Made by a program: the position numbers and the translations under genes | Assembly: GCA_016928355.1 (NCBI GenBank) | Contig: JAFGKW010000028.1 | Coordinates: 1-64,000 of the forward strand | DNA length: 64,000 nt | Direction of reading: 5' to 3' | From: Methanomicrobiaceae archaeon | GTDB lineage: Archaea; Halobacteriota; Methanomicrobia; Methanomicrobiales; Methanomicrobiaceae | In this document: one piece after another, positions 39,605-50,020 of the stretch | How positions within the stretch are numbered: position 1 is the first letter of the stretch | How the letters are laid out: each line of letters opens with the position of its first letter | Notes under the pieces: model-generated | Seen by the model: only the letters and a program-made list of their open reading frames with translations | Databases searched by the model: none | What the model was told of the DNA's origin: nothing

Positions 39605-41548
39605 TTACTTTTCATCCGTGTCTTCAGGCATCTCTTCCAGTTCGACTTCGTAATGCCTTTTCAGGTAATCCCTGATCTTTAGTGACTCCAACCACCCCTG
39701 GTCCAGCTGTTTTATGAGTTCATCGATCTCATTCACCTGTTTAAGTATCTTTTCCGCGTTTTTACCACCCTCGAGATCTGTGATTCCGGCTATCACACAG
39801 AGAGGATTTCTGATTCTGTCATTCAGGGTCGACATCTGCATGAGATTATTTTCGATCTTTTTTAATACCCTTATCTGGTCTTTCCTGTTCTCTTTCTCTA
39901 TGGTGATGTCTCTAACGAGGGATAATATGTACTGCTCCCCTCCAATCTCTATCATTCTTGCTTTAACGAACACCGGAAATTTTGAACCGTCCTTTCTTAC
40001 GTGCACTCCCTCAAAATCAACAGAACCCTTTTTTTTTATCTGTTCAACCCGTTTAATATCATCTTTTCTGATTTCCGGGGTGTTTATATCTGAGACGGAG
40101 AGCTTAAGCAGCTCCTCGCGGGTGTACCCGAGCCGGCGGCATGCTGTGTCATTTACCTCTACGAAATTGCCTCTCCTGTTGCCTTTAATTATTTTGTGGA
40201 GAAATACAGCTTCAGTGACGTTGTTGAAAAGTTCCCTGTATTTCTTTTCATTTTCCAGAATCTTTCTTTCGGCGAGCTTCCGTTCGGTAATATCCATGGA
40301 ATTTGCGATCTCAAACTCATTTTTGCCGTATTTCAGGTAATATGTAGTGACTTCCACCAGGAAAACAGCACCATCTTTTTTCTTATGCGTGGTTTCGATT
40401 CGAATAGTACCTTTTTCTTTTAGCTCATTCCAGAATTCCTTCCTTCTCTCTATAGGATACCCTGGATCCACATCGTTTACTCTAAGTCCAAGAAGTTCGT
40501 CCTTTGTATATCCGAGTTCTGAACATGCAGCCTTGTTAACATAGAAGAAGGAGCCGTCAGGTTTCATCCAGAATATTGAAATAGGAGATTTATCAACCGA
40601 AAATCGTGTCAGTAAAAGTTCGTTTTCAAGTTCTTTTCTTTCAGATATCTCCCTGACTATGGCAAGTGCCACGTTTTCTCCTTTTATCTTAAATTCAAGC
40701 CCTGAAATTTCAACAGGTATTTTCCCCCCCATTTTTGTTACGTGCATCCACTCGAACAACATATCGTCGGATTTTTTCAGATGATCCAAAACCTGCCGGA
40801 AGTCGCCTTTAAATTCCGGGTCTTTTAGATCGGATAAATTCATTTTAAGCAGTTCTTCTCTGGTATAGCCCATCTTTTTACAGGCCTGATCATTTACCTC
40901 GAGAATTCTTCCTGCGGTTTGATCCGGCAGGATTTCAAGGAGGTAAATCATATCAGTTGCATGGCTAAAAAAAGTGTAAAATTTTTCTTCGTTGTCTTTT
41001 AACATATCCAGAGTGCTGGTTTGCACTCTTTCCGTCTCCAAAGACCAGAGGGCATATCCTATCGATTCCGCGATTTCGGGGAAAAAATCGGTCTCTTCTT
41101 CAGATCCACGGGAGACCTTAGGTATAGAAACAACAATAATGCCGTATATTTCCTGGTTATATTTTATTGGAGCAGCTATTGCCTTTCTTCCTTCATAGTG
41201 CAGCGAAAGGAGGCAGTCGGGACATTCGGATGTGGGATCATTGTAGATGACCATTTGACCTGATTGCAGTGCTTTTTCCGCACATTGTGTCAGTCTTCCA
41301 CTCCTGATGTAATTATCCATTTCATCAAATTCTTTTCCGATTCCATCCTGTACAAACAAATAACCGGAATCAGAACGGGGGAAAAGCACAATCCATGCAT
41401 TGTGATAGATCTGTTCACTAACAAGGATTTTACAGGCTGTTTCTATAAGTCGGGAGGCATCTTTTTCGTGGGTAATCAAACGATTAAGATCAAGAATTAT
41501 TTTTAGAATCCGGGTCATTTGATCTACTTTTTTTTCATGTTCATTCAT
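39605..41548 (-). CDS. GAF-multi-PAS signalling protein lacking a visible HATPase domain
   Basis: GAF-like N-terminus, three PAS/PAC units, C-terminal HisKA-like helix only (NDRIRNPLCVIAGITDL). Confidence 0.8.
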   Translation of the reverse strand: MNEHEKKVDQMTRILKIILDLNRLITHEKDASRLIETACKILVSEQIYHNAWIVLFPRSDSGYLFVQDGIGKEFDEMDNYIRSGRLTQCAEKALQSGQMVIYNDPTSECPDCLLSLHYEGRKAIAAPIKYNQEIYGIIVVSIPKVSRGSEEETDFFPEIAESIGYALWSLETERVQTSTLDMLKDNEEKFYTFFSHATDMIYLLEILPDQTAGRILEVNDQACKKMGYTREELLKMNLSDLKDPEFKGDFRQVLDHLKKSDDMLFEWMHVTKMGGKIPVEISGLEFKIKGENVALAIVREISERKELENELLLTRFSVDKSPISIFWMKPDGSFFYVNKAACSELGYTKDELLGLRVNDVDPGYPIERRKEFWNELKEKGTIRIETTHKKKDGAVFLVEVTTYYLKYGKNEFEIANSMDITERKLAERKILENEKKYRELFNNVTEAVFLHKIIKGNRRGNFVEVNDTACRRLGYTREELLKLSVSDINTPEIRKDDIKRVEQIKKKGSVDFEGVHVRKDGSKFPVFVKARMIEIGGEQYILSLVRDITIEKENRKDQIRVLKKIENNLMQMSTLNDRIRNPLCVIAGITDLEGGKNAEKILKQVNEIDELIKQLDQGWLESLKIRDYLKRHYEVELEEMPEDTDEK

Positions 41549-41757
41549 TTGTTCACCTCCTGAGTAACTGCCTGTTCCATCTCTCTGTATCCGGTTTTAA
41601 TGATTAAACCTGAGACTGCATGGATTTCATCCATATATTTTGGGATTCTCTTTAGGATTTAGACTGTTTTAGACCTATAAATAAGTTTTTCAGGCTGCCG
41701 TTAAATCCCTGTAATTCATCTGCCTAAATTATTTATGCATTTAATCCCAAGGAGAGG

Positions 41758-42684
41758 GTGACGGAGGATTTTGATATGACAAAAAGAACAACTGGTTTCA
41801 CCGGTCCGGGTAACGGGCTGGAGAAGGGTGATCTGCTCTTTGAAGAGGGAAGATACGAAAAGGCTCTTTTGGAATATGACATGATCCGGGCAACGGATGA
41901 GGGCTATCTTTCTGCACAGAACAGGAAAGGGAATATTCTCACACTTCTTGGACGGGATGAGGAGGCTCTGGAGGTCTTTGCAAAAGTTCTCTCACTTGTG
42001 CCGGATAATCCTGTTCTCTATGATGCCGCCCTGAACAGTATGGCGAATATCCTCAGAAAACTCGGGAGGTTTGATGAGGCACTTGAACTATATGAAAAGG
42101 CACTTGAAGTAGAGCCGGAGAACGTAATGGCCTTAAACAATATGGGGAATATTTTTTCGGATATCGGGGAGGACGGCGAGGCGCTTACGATGTACGACCG
42201 TGCACTTGAAACAGAGCCGGAGAACAGCTCCATTCTTGTAAACAAGGCGTATTCCCTGATTGGTCTCGGTAAAAACCATGAGGCCCTTGAGACACTTGAT
42301 GCGGCGCTGAGGATAAGCCCGGGCAATGTTATGGCGATGAATAACAAGGCAAACCTGCTGAGCGAAACAGGAAGGACGAAGGAAGCGATAAAGATCTACA
42401 ACCGGGCGCTCGATTTAAATCCCGCTCATGTACCGACGATCGTAAACTGTGGGATTGCATATGCTGTCTCTGGTGAGCCCGAACGAGCACTTGCATACTT
42501 CGACCAGGCCCTGATACTTGACCCCTCTAACCTGCTTGCCCTCGACAACAAGGGATGTGTGCTGACCGACCTGGGGAGATACAGGGAGGCGCTCGTCGCA
42601 TATGAGAGGGCACTTTCGATTAGGCCCGAGGACGAAGGGATAAAGAAGAATATTGCGGATTTGATGGAGAGGATAGAGGGATAG
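41758..42684 (+). CDS. TPR-repeat protein
   Basis: Repeated GRFDEALELYEKALEVEPENVMALNNMGNI. Confidence 0.88.
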   Translation: MTEDFDMTKRTTGFTGPGNGLEKGDLLFEEGRYEKALLEYDMIRATDEGYLSAQNRKGNILTLLGRDEEALEVFAKVLSLVPDNPVLYDAALNSMANILRKLGRFDEALELYEKALEVEPENVMALNNMGNIFSDIGEDGEALTMYDRALETEPENSSILVNKAYSLIGLGKNHEALETLDAALRISPGNVMAMNNKANLLSETGRTKEAIKIYNRALDLNPAHVPTIVNCGIAYAVSGEPERALAYFDQALILDPSNLLALDNKGCVLTDLGRYREALVAYERALSIRPEDEGIKKNIADLMERIEG

Positions 42685-42692
42685 CAGGGTTA

Positions 42693-42765
42693 TACCCCCG
42701 GGCGGATTCGAACCGCCGTTTCCAGCTCCAAAGGCTGGAATGATTGACCACTACACTACGGGGGT
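42693..42765 (-). tRNA. tRNA-Gln (anticodon TTG), no encoded CCA
   Basis: acccccg/cgggggt acceptor, ccagc-ctttgga-gctgg anticodon arm, ggttcgaatcc T-loop. Confidence 0.92.
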
Positions 42766-43056
42766 AGATTATGACTTAATCCGGTATAATGAACATAATT
42801 CGGTAAAAATTTGTTCCAATAGTATTAAGCACATAAAATATTTTAATTCAACTTCAGGTTCGATGTGTTACCTTATATTCCGCTGCATGATTTGAAGATT
42901 CAATTCGTGGCTATTATAAGCAAATGCCTGCAGATATTGTGTTTTAATACTCCAGAAATGACTCCGTAACGTCATTTGGTACTTACCAAAAAAAATCTGG
43001 ATTTCAACCCGGAAGCGGGAATTTTCGAAGGAACGATAACCTGATACTTAAAGAAA

Positions 43057-43242
43057 TTACAATCTGTTAACTTCTTCGACGGGTGCATTTGGAGCATTCT
43101 TTTTAATGCTTTCAATACCATTCAGGCAGGCGCTCTTTGAACTGTATCCCTCACCGACGGCTATGATTTTCCCGTTCGGCGCTTTTAACCTGAAACGATA
43201 CTCACCGGCATTGTCGGTATAAACCTCAAATTTTGCAGTCAT
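43057..43242 (-). CDS. DUF1508 / YegP-like protein
   Basis: KFEVYTDNAGEYRFRLKAPNGKIIAVGEGYSSKSACLNGIESIKKNA. Confidence 0.88.
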   Translation of the reverse strand: MTAKFEVYTDNAGEYRFRLKAPNGKIIAVGEGYSSKSACLNGIESIKKNAPNAPVEEVNRL

Positions 43243-43501
43243 ATCATGTAGTTCGTCGATCTAATGATACTTAATGTTATTGCTGATTATACAGAATCAA
43301 TTCAGGTTTCCGGCACCAAATGAATCTGTCTGGGTCTTTCGTGTGCATCTTTAAATCGCCTGCAACATCTGACAGGTTTTCACCACTATGATCCTGATAA
43401 ACCTTATTTTACCGACATTTTAAATTTTGGTTTTTTGCTATCATGTGGATCCTTTCAGGATGAAGGCAAATTATTAATATTAGAATTCCTTCATTAGGAT
43501 T

Positions 43502-43789
43502 ATGGCCGAAATTGATCCCTACATCACTAAGATGGAAGCAAAAATTGAGGAAATGGATGCCGAATTAAATAAAATAAAAGCCAGAGCAAAGAGCAAAGGA
43601 GCTGATGCCGAGATTCAGTTCAATGACCTTGCCGCGGAATATGAACAAAAGAAGACAGAAATGATGAAGAATGTGGCCGATTTAAAATATACCGGGAAAA
43701 GTGCTGCGAAAGATCTGAAAGAAGGAGCTGATCAGGCATTGGGCGAACTCACAGAATCCTTTGAAAAGGCCAAATCCCGCTTCTCCTGA
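43502..43789 (+). CDS. Coiled-coil protein, hypothetical
   Basis: Continuous amphipathic helix: KMEAKIEEMDAELNKIKARAKSKGADAEIQFNDLAAEYEQKK. Confidence 0.7.
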   Translation: MAEIDPYITKMEAKIEEMDAELNKIKARAKSKGADAEIQFNDLAAEYEQKKTEMMKNVADLKYTGKSAAKDLKEGADQALGELTESFEKAKSRFS

Positions 43790-43871
43790 CCCTTGACCCT
43801 TATCCTTTGTTTTTAGAATTGCTCATTATGACTATTAATAATCATAACTCTGCCTTTCATGAGATATTTAG

Positions 43872-44102
43872 TTATTTTTTCTTCCATTTCCCCGTATTTT
43901 CATCTTTTTCGTATTCGTTTTTTACCGCGGACCATGCAACTTTGTGTGCTGTCTCCTCGCGGGATGCATCTTCCCGCCGTTCCTCTGGATCACTATATTG
44001 GTCCCAGGCATTGTTGAAAGCAGCGAGATAAATCTCCCTCGCATGTTTCGGCAGGTTGTCCTTTACGCTTTCAGGCAGTTCTTCAATTATTTCGTATGGC
44101 AT
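43872..44102 (-). CDS. ChaB family protein
   Basis: LPESVKDNLPKHAREIYLAAFNNAWDQY...AHKVAWSAVKNEY. Confidence 0.9.
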   Translation of the reverse strand: MPYEIIEELPESVKDNLPKHAREIYLAAFNNAWDQYSDPEERREDASREETAHKVAWSAVKNEYEKDENTGKWKKK

Positions 44103-44455
44103 CTTATCAACTCCTTTTCTTTTTTTAATCCATTAATTTTTTACTGGCCTGATACCGTTTTCCGGTCCGATGTCCTGGATCAGATTATATGGTACCACAG
44201 CGACTTTTTTTTATTACTCTCAACAAGGGATGATAATAGAATTGATGATATTAGCCTCTTTCGGAGATTACAGAAAGAATCAATAATAATCAGATCAGTC
44301 ATCACAATTCGAAACTGAGATAATAATAAACAATTCTCAACCGGAATAGAAGTTTTAATGAGTAAAAATTTTGAATGGGCGGTTTTCTGGTAAAAAAGTA
44401 TAATGACTTTCCATATCCGGTCGAAACCCCATCCCTTCCTTTTACAGACCATCAC

Positions 44456-45205
44456 TCAGATCTGCGACATCCTGTGGATACCCTTCCTGAATAAACTGTA
44501 AGTAACTTCGGGTTCGTCCTTTATTCTGATAGACTCCATTACAATTATCGATATAGCCTTTGCCTCTACAAGAGTCTGTTTGGTGATCTGAACCTCCTTC
44601 AGGTATTTCTTCCAGCCCCATTCTTTGACTTTCGGAATAATATAGAACCTGTCGAGAGTGACCTTGAAGAAGGCGATGAATCCGGTGAATAGAAAACCAA
44701 TAATTATTGAGTTAACCAGTGAGTTTCCTAAATGTGCGAAATGTGAAATAATTATGATAAGTATCACTGAAATTATAATATCTATAAGCGAAACGAGGAA
44801 TGAGATCGTCCTGAATTTGGTTAATATATGACTGACCTTCCTGTTGACATCCTCTGATATTATCGCCATTTCAGCACTCAGAATAGAAAATTTCGCAAAT
44901 TCTTCTGAATTAAGCTCTTCTTCCAGGTAACTCCTGACTTTTTCAGTGGTCTCTTCGACCATAAGGTTCATTCTTTCATGGGCTTCGTTAAGCGCCCAGT
45001 GGAGGTCGTATCGCCTGCGGTATTCATAAATTTCATCAAGATATAAGAAAAGATCCTCGTATTTCTCTATTCTGAAGTTATGGTTTTCGAGATGAAAGTT
45101 TTCAAACTGATCGGGATATGTATCTTTCAGGAAATAAACGAGTTTTGTATAAAAATCACCCTGATTCTCCTTTGTATTGTGACTATATTCTGTATTCACT
45201 CTCAT
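44456..45205 (-). CDS. Hypothetical membrane protein with two central TM segments
   Basis: Hydrophobic FLVSLIDIIISVILIIII and SIIIGFLFTGFIAFF. Confidence 0.65.
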   Translation of the reverse strand: MRVNTEYSHNTKENQGDFYTKLVYFLKDTYPDQFENFHLENHNFRIEKYEDLFLYLDEIYEYRRRYDLHWALNEAHERMNLMVEETTEKVRSYLEEELNSEEFAKFSILSAEMAIISEDVNRKVSHILTKFRTISFLVSLIDIIISVILIIIISHFAHLGNSLVNSIIIGFLFTGFIAFFKVTLDRFYIIPKVKEWGWKKYLKEVQITKQTLVEAKAISIIVMESIRIKDEPEVTYSLFRKGIHRMSQI

Positions 45206-45242
45206 TGTTGTTACTTTATTATTCTAAAAAATGAACGGTAAA

Positions 45243-45791
45243 TCACTCCACGGTTACAATATCGTCGACGAATGAACTGACCTGGGCAAGCATCATTGGA
45301 TCTATACCGCCTTCTATGGCGAGAAGGGCTCCGCTGTAATTGATCTGCCTGATTTTGTTCGAGAGGAAGTGGATGAATTTTACCGTCTTCATTGTCGGTA
45401 TATATATCAGCATGCTGCTTATCGAATCGAACAGGATAAAGATTTTATTGCCGTCCATCTGCTGTACTGCTTTGGTTATTGCAATGCTGAGACTTGTCAG
45501 GTCGCCGGGATTATTCACATTAAAGTGTCTTTTGTCTTCTTCTGGTGGTTTTCCAAGTGAATAAGCAGATATTGCATCGATATAGACGATATTCTCGGTA
45601 TTGATCCCTTTTTGAGTGTATAGTTTCTCCAGAACTGATGCCGGAAAATTTGTCGTTATTACAATGGTTTTGTATCCTGCATTTTCCACCTCGGATATAA
45701 TCTCCGTATTCGATGCCCTGACTTTTCCCGGGTCCGAGAGGTAAAGGAATATTGTCGGACTACCTGGTTCTATCTTCTCCAGTAAACTCAT
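45243..45791 (-). CDS. KaiC/RecA-fold-like protein without Walker A
   Basis: IFLYLSDPGKV, KIFILFDSISSMLIYIPTMKTVKFIHFLSNKIR Walker-B-like; no GxxxxGKT. Confidence 0.55.
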   Translation of the reverse strand: MSLLEKIEPGSPTIFLYLSDPGKVRASNTEIISEVENAGYKTIVITTNFPASVLEKLYTQKGINTENIVYIDAISAYSLGKPPEEDKRHFNVNNPGDLTSLSIAITKAVQQMDGNKIFILFDSISSMLIYIPTMKTVKFIHFLSNKIRQINYSGALLAIEGGIDPMMLAQVSSFVDDIVTVE

Positions 45792-45811
45792 TTCCTACTC
45801 TCCTCTGCAGA

Positions 45812-46852
45812 TTATTGTCTGAAGAAATCCTTCATTATTTCAGGCATGGCATCTTCATCTTTTGCTGTCGCTTTTTTCAGTTCGATAATATTTTCCAGAA
45901 CTTTATCCGTATTTGTAATCTGGATCGAAACCAGATCAAAAAGCTCCTCATTGTTGATATCACCATTTTTATAGAGGTCTAATATATCCACAATATTTGT
46001 CCTGATCATCTCAATCGGTTTTTCAAGCCGCAGAACCGCTTCAGTCATAAATGAGAGCAGGTTAATCTCAGCCTGTCTCTGTTTTGTATGGTCGGTAAGA
46101 ATGAAGGCCGCACCGCTCAGATCGTTCCCTTCATCAAATACGGGGGATGCACCGAGGCTTATATTCAGCATTTCTCCGCTTTTTGTCTGGAATTTTGCAT
46201 CCTTACGTTCAATCTGATGCTTTTCACAGAGTTCTCTTACAATCTCCTCTATGTCTATGTCAGGAGAATCATGCAGCAGTTCTCTGAAACTTTTATCCAT
46301 CACCTCTTCTTTATTATAACCAAACATGCGTTCTGCACCGCGATTCCATCCCGTAATCCTGCATTCAAGGTCGGTCGAGATGATTCCATCAGCACTGTTT
46401 TCGATAACTTTTCCCAGCATTGCCCTCTCGGCATTTGTCTTAAGCATATCATGGATATCCGAGAATATATGTACAGCACCTGCAAATCTGCCTTCCCTGT
46501 CAAATATCGGGTCGATTGTAATCTGATAGAATCTCTCCGACATTTTGAGAATATAAGTCTCTCTCTTATGGCTTTTTCTGCTTTTTACAAAAGGGCAACC
46601 CTCAATAAAATTATTTGTACCATGTACAAGGGGAAAACATTTTTTTCCTGTGAGTTCTTTTGCAGGGAGACTCATCCATTTTTCAAATGCGCTGTTGCAT
46701 ATAAGGATTCTGCCATTTGCTGACATTATAAAGGCCGGGGCATCAAGTGCGTCAAAACACTTCTTCCAGTAGAAATCGGGACTATCCTGCTGTTTCTTTG
46801 CCCAGTCAAGGAAATCGTCGGATTCCCTGTACTCTTCAGTTTTGTCGGTCAT
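45812..46852 (-). CDS. Tandem PAS protein lacking a kinase catalytic domain
   Basis: PAS units (FDALDAPAFIMSANGRILICN; IISTDLECRITGWNRGAERMFGY); C-terminal helix only. Confidence 0.8.
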   Translation of the reverse strand: MTDKTEEYRESDDFLDWAKKQQDSPDFYWKKCFDALDAPAFIMSANGRILICNSAFEKWMSLPAKELTGKKCFPLVHGTNNFIEGCPFVKSRKSHKRETYILKMSERFYQITIDPIFDREGRFAGAVHIFSDIHDMLKTNAERAMLGKVIENSADGIISTDLECRITGWNRGAERMFGYNKEEVMDKSFRELLHDSPDIDIEEIVRELCEKHQIERKDAKFQTKSGEMLNISLGASPVFDEGNDLSGAAFILTDHTKQRQAEINLLSFMTEAVLRLEKPIEMIRTNIVDILDLYKNGDINNEELFDLVSIQITNTDKVLENIIELKKATAKDEDAMPEIMKDFFRQ

Positions 46853-46980
46853 TTATCGAGCACTTCCGGTTATTGGGATTAATTCACAATGAGAACCTAT
46901 TATTTAAATTTATTTTGATCAGCTGGCATTTCTGTCCGATTAAAAAACTATAACAGTCTCCGGACTAAATTTCGAATGGT

Positions 46981-48231
46981 ATGAAAATCGCAGAACGCAC
47001 AGGAGCCATCACCAGTAATCATAGCGATTATGTCAGGCTAATTGTTATTGTTGTGTACTTTCTGGTCGTAGGTATCCTTGCGGCTTATGCATTTTCACCA
47101 ATCGGAGGGGAGATGGGTTATATCCTTGCACGCCTTATTCCCCATCTTTTCTATATCCCGCTTGTACTGACTGCACTCTGGTACCCCAAGAAGAAGCTTG
47201 CCCATATCACCATTTTTTCAATAATTTTTCTGATGCTGATCTCGGGTTTCCTGTTGAAGGGATGGAGTCTGGATGCAATTTTTACAGTATTTACTTCTTT
47301 TATTTATCTATGGGTTTTTATCGCGATACTTGCAATTCCACAGGTTCAGATTGGGACTAAAATGAGAGAGGGAACAGTCGAAGGGGTTGGTGCAGAATTA
47401 ATTTCGCCAGAAGTGACCCCGGCTGTAAAGTTCCCCGATGCGGAAGTTCCGGACGATGTTATCTCCAGAATGCCGGTAATCCCCCCAACACAGATAACTC
47501 CGTTGATAGAGTCTTTTCGTCTTGGAGAGGAACTGGTAACCCGGAACACATCTGCGGCCCTGAAGGCAATCGGACGCCCTTCTATCCCATATATTATTGC
47601 AGGACTGAAGAGCGACTCTATTCCTGTCCGGGAGAACTGTGCAAGGCTTCTTGGTGAGATGGATAATACCGAATCCGTTGATCTGCTTGTTGAGACAATG
47701 GCAGACCCCTCCCGAAGGGTCCATAATTCCGCGACCCAGGCTCTTGCAAGAATCGGTGAGCCTGCAGTACCGTCTCTTTTAAGTGCACTCAAAAATGAAA
47801 AATGGAAGATAAGGGCCGGTGCTGTAGTGGCTCTCAGGATAATCGGTCTGCATGAATCCATGCCTATGCTGATAGAAATGCGCACGGACAAGAGCCATTA
47901 TGTCCGAAAAGAGGTTGCAAAATCCCTTTCAAGAATGGGTAAGGACGAAGTCATCGGTCTGCTTGTGGATATGCTTGACGATGAGTCCCGCGGGGTTCGT
48001 CTCGCTGCGGTGGGTGGTCTCGGGCGAAGCGGCAGGCAGGAGGCTATCGAACCATTAAAGAAGATTCTTAATGAGGAAGAGGATGCAGAGGTCCGCATAA
48101 GGGCTGTTTATTCACTTGAACTTATAGGGACTGCCACAGCCTATGAGGCGATGAAAGAGGCCCTTGACGATACCGATCCCGAGGTTTCTGCTTCAGCAGA
48201 AGATATATTGAGACGAAATTATAAGGTATAG
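46981..48231 (+). CDS. Membrane protein with C-terminal HEAT/PBS-lyase-like repeats
   Basis: Four N-terminal hydrophobic segments, then repeated VRENCARLLGEM / VHNSATQALARIGEPAVPSLLSAL. Confidence 0.85.
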   Translation: MKIAERTGAITSNHSDYVRLIVIVVYFLVVGILAAYAFSPIGGEMGYILARLIPHLFYIPLVLTALWYPKKKLAHITIFSIIFLMLISGFLLKGWSLDAIFTVFTSFIYLWVFIAILAIPQVQIGTKMREGTVEGVGAELISPEVTPAVKFPDAEVPDDVISRMPVIPPTQITPLIESFRLGEELVTRNTSAALKAIGRPSIPYIIAGLKSDSIPVRENCARLLGEMDNTESVDLLVETMADPSRRVHNSATQALARIGEPAVPSLLSALKNEKWKIRAGAVVALRIIGLHESMPMLIEMRTDKSHYVRKEVAKSLSRMGKDEVIGLLVDMLDDESRGVRLAAVGGLGRSGRQEAIEPLKKILNEEEDAEVRIRAVYSLELIGTATAYEAMKEALDDTDPEVSASAEDILRRNYKV

Positions 48232-48240
48232 GCAGCTGTT

Positions 48241-49410
48241 TCAGATCTTCTGCCTTATCGATTTCCACGGGTATGGAGTCACTGCAAATAAAAGGAACGA
48301 GATTACAACCGGAATTATGAGCAGTCCAAAAGCCGTGGACACTGATGTCATATCCGCAATATACCCTGTTACTGCAACCCCGAGTCCTCCGGCTCCTACT
48401 GCAAGACCAAGCATGAGCCCCGAGACCATCCCTGTTCCCTGAGGCGCCATCTCGTGTGACATTGCAACGGAAACCGAGAACGATGACCAGAGGAGGTAGC
48501 CGAATGCCATCAGGGAGATAAGAGAGATGATTCCTGTTGTTAATAGGAAGAGTGCGAAAGGCGGGATGCAGAAGATAAGACTTGCAAGGATGTACTCCTT
48601 CCTGCCGTATTTATCAGACATGCCCGCTCCTATAACCTGCCCGGCAACACCGGCCATCAGCATGACTGATGTCAGGAGATTTGCCATGATAACACTCATT
48701 CCGTTCTGTGCAAGAAAGGTCGGCAGATATGCCACTGATGCAAAGATCACCCATGCCCTGAAAGCCGAGGCTGTAACCAGGAAGGTAATTGGTATATACG
48801 GGAATTTAACGGATTTATCCTTCGTTTCATTAGCCTTTGAATAATCTGTCTCAAGCTCGGATACCGGGGGAAGCACCTTCCTGAGCAGAAAAACGATTGC
48901 AATTCCGGGTATGATTATGAGTGCAAGACCGTGAAGGCCGAAACCCCCGGCCGCGAGGCCTGCAAGTATCGGTCCGATTGCGAAGCCGAGGTTGCCGCCG
49001 ACAACAAAAAGGGAGGTCAGTCTCCCGCGGTTAGCCCCTGCTGCCATCCTGCTCACGAGGCCGAGTGCACTTGGGTGAAAGAACGCGTGGCCAAGTGCGC
49101 CTGCGACCGCGAATATTATCAGGAAATAGTAATTGTTTACAAACCCTATGAAGGACATAAAAAAAGCCGATATCATGACGCTTGCGCCTATTGGTATTCG
49201 AATGTTCTTTTTGTCATAGAGCCATCCTACAACCGGCTGGGTGAACGAAGATGAAAGGTTGTATGCGGTCACGATAAGCCCTGCAAGGAAGTATGAGTAA
49301 CCGTTCTGGAGAATCAGGAGCGGGAGAATCGCGGGCAGCACTGGCGAATAGATATCGTTCACCATATGGGCCGCTGAAAGGCCCAGTATTGAGCGGGTTG
49401 TCTTTTCCAT
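48241..49410 (-). CDS. Major facilitator superfamily transporter
   Basis: About 12 TM segments; GWLYDKKNIRIPIG MFS loop. Confidence 0.88.
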   Translation of the reverse strand: MEKTTRSILGLSAAHMVNDIYSPVLPAILPLLILQNGYSYFLAGLIVTAYNLSSSFTQPVVGWLYDKKNIRIPIGASVMISAFFMSFIGFVNNYYFLIIFAVAGALGHAFFHPSALGLVSRMAAGANRGRLTSLFVVGGNLGFAIGPILAGLAAGGFGLHGLALIIIPGIAIVFLLRKVLPPVSELETDYSKANETKDKSVKFPYIPITFLVTASAFRAWVIFASVAYLPTFLAQNGMSVIMANLLTSVMLMAGVAGQVIGAGMSDKYGRKEYILASLIFCIPPFALFLLTTGIISLISLMAFGYLLWSSFSVSVAMSHEMAPQGTGMVSGLMLGLAVGAGGLGVAVTGYIADMTSVSTAFGLLIIPVVISFLLFAVTPYPWKSIRQKI

Positions 49411-49417
49411 ATCTGCT

Positions 49418-50017
49418 TTATATTTTTGTAATCCGGATTATTTCAACCCTGATCTCAAGGCATTCTTTTTTATGGTGGGCAAATGTCTTTTTGATGGGAA
49501 AGCTGCAGCTCACCGTCTCATCTATCTCTCCTCTTCCGCTGATGTACGATCTTATGAACGGAATGCTGCCCTCATTGAATATCCCGTAGATAACATCGGC
49601 ACATTCGAGTGCCTTGTCGATGAAAGGCCTGTCCGCGTGTTTTTTCTGTGCACCGAAAGGGGGGTTCATCACAGCGGTGTCAAAATGCCTGCATTCAAAA
49701 TCTGTGATGTCGCTTATGACAAACTCAACTTCGACTCCTGATTTTTCTGCATTTCTCCTTGCAGCAGCTATGGCACCGGGATCAATATCGACCCCTGTTA
49801 CTTTCGCCGCATCGAGAAGTGCCGCACCGCATGCAATTATACCTGTCCCGCACCCCAGGTCAAGGGCGGATTTATCCATGAGGTCTCTTTTCATATATGC
49901 ATGGAAAAGAAGCCTTGCCGCGACTTCGGGAGGAGTTACATACTGCTCGAGTGCGGCATCCGGCGCCGGAAAATTTTCAAATCCCTGAAGAATAATCTCA
50001 AGTTTCCTGAGTTTCAT
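49418..50017 (-). CDS. METTL5-like / COG2263 RNA methylase
   Basis: LDLGCGTGIIACGAAL, AVMNPPFGAQKKHADRPFI. Confidence 0.9.
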   Translation of the reverse strand: MKLRKLEIILQGFENFPAPDAALEQYVTPPEVAARLLFHAYMKRDLMDKSALDLGCGTGIIACGAALLDAAKVTGVDIDPGAIAAARRNAEKSGVEVEFVISDITDFECRHFDTAVMNPPFGAQKKHADRPFIDKALECADVIYGIFNEGSIPFIRSYISGRGEIDETVSCSFPIKKTFAHHKKECLEIRVEIIRITKI

Positions 50018-50020
50018 CTG

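Noticed and set aside
42766-43056. Hidden ncRNA next to the tRNA
   Set aside because: Only a short atgac/gtcat hairpin was seen; not enough to support a call
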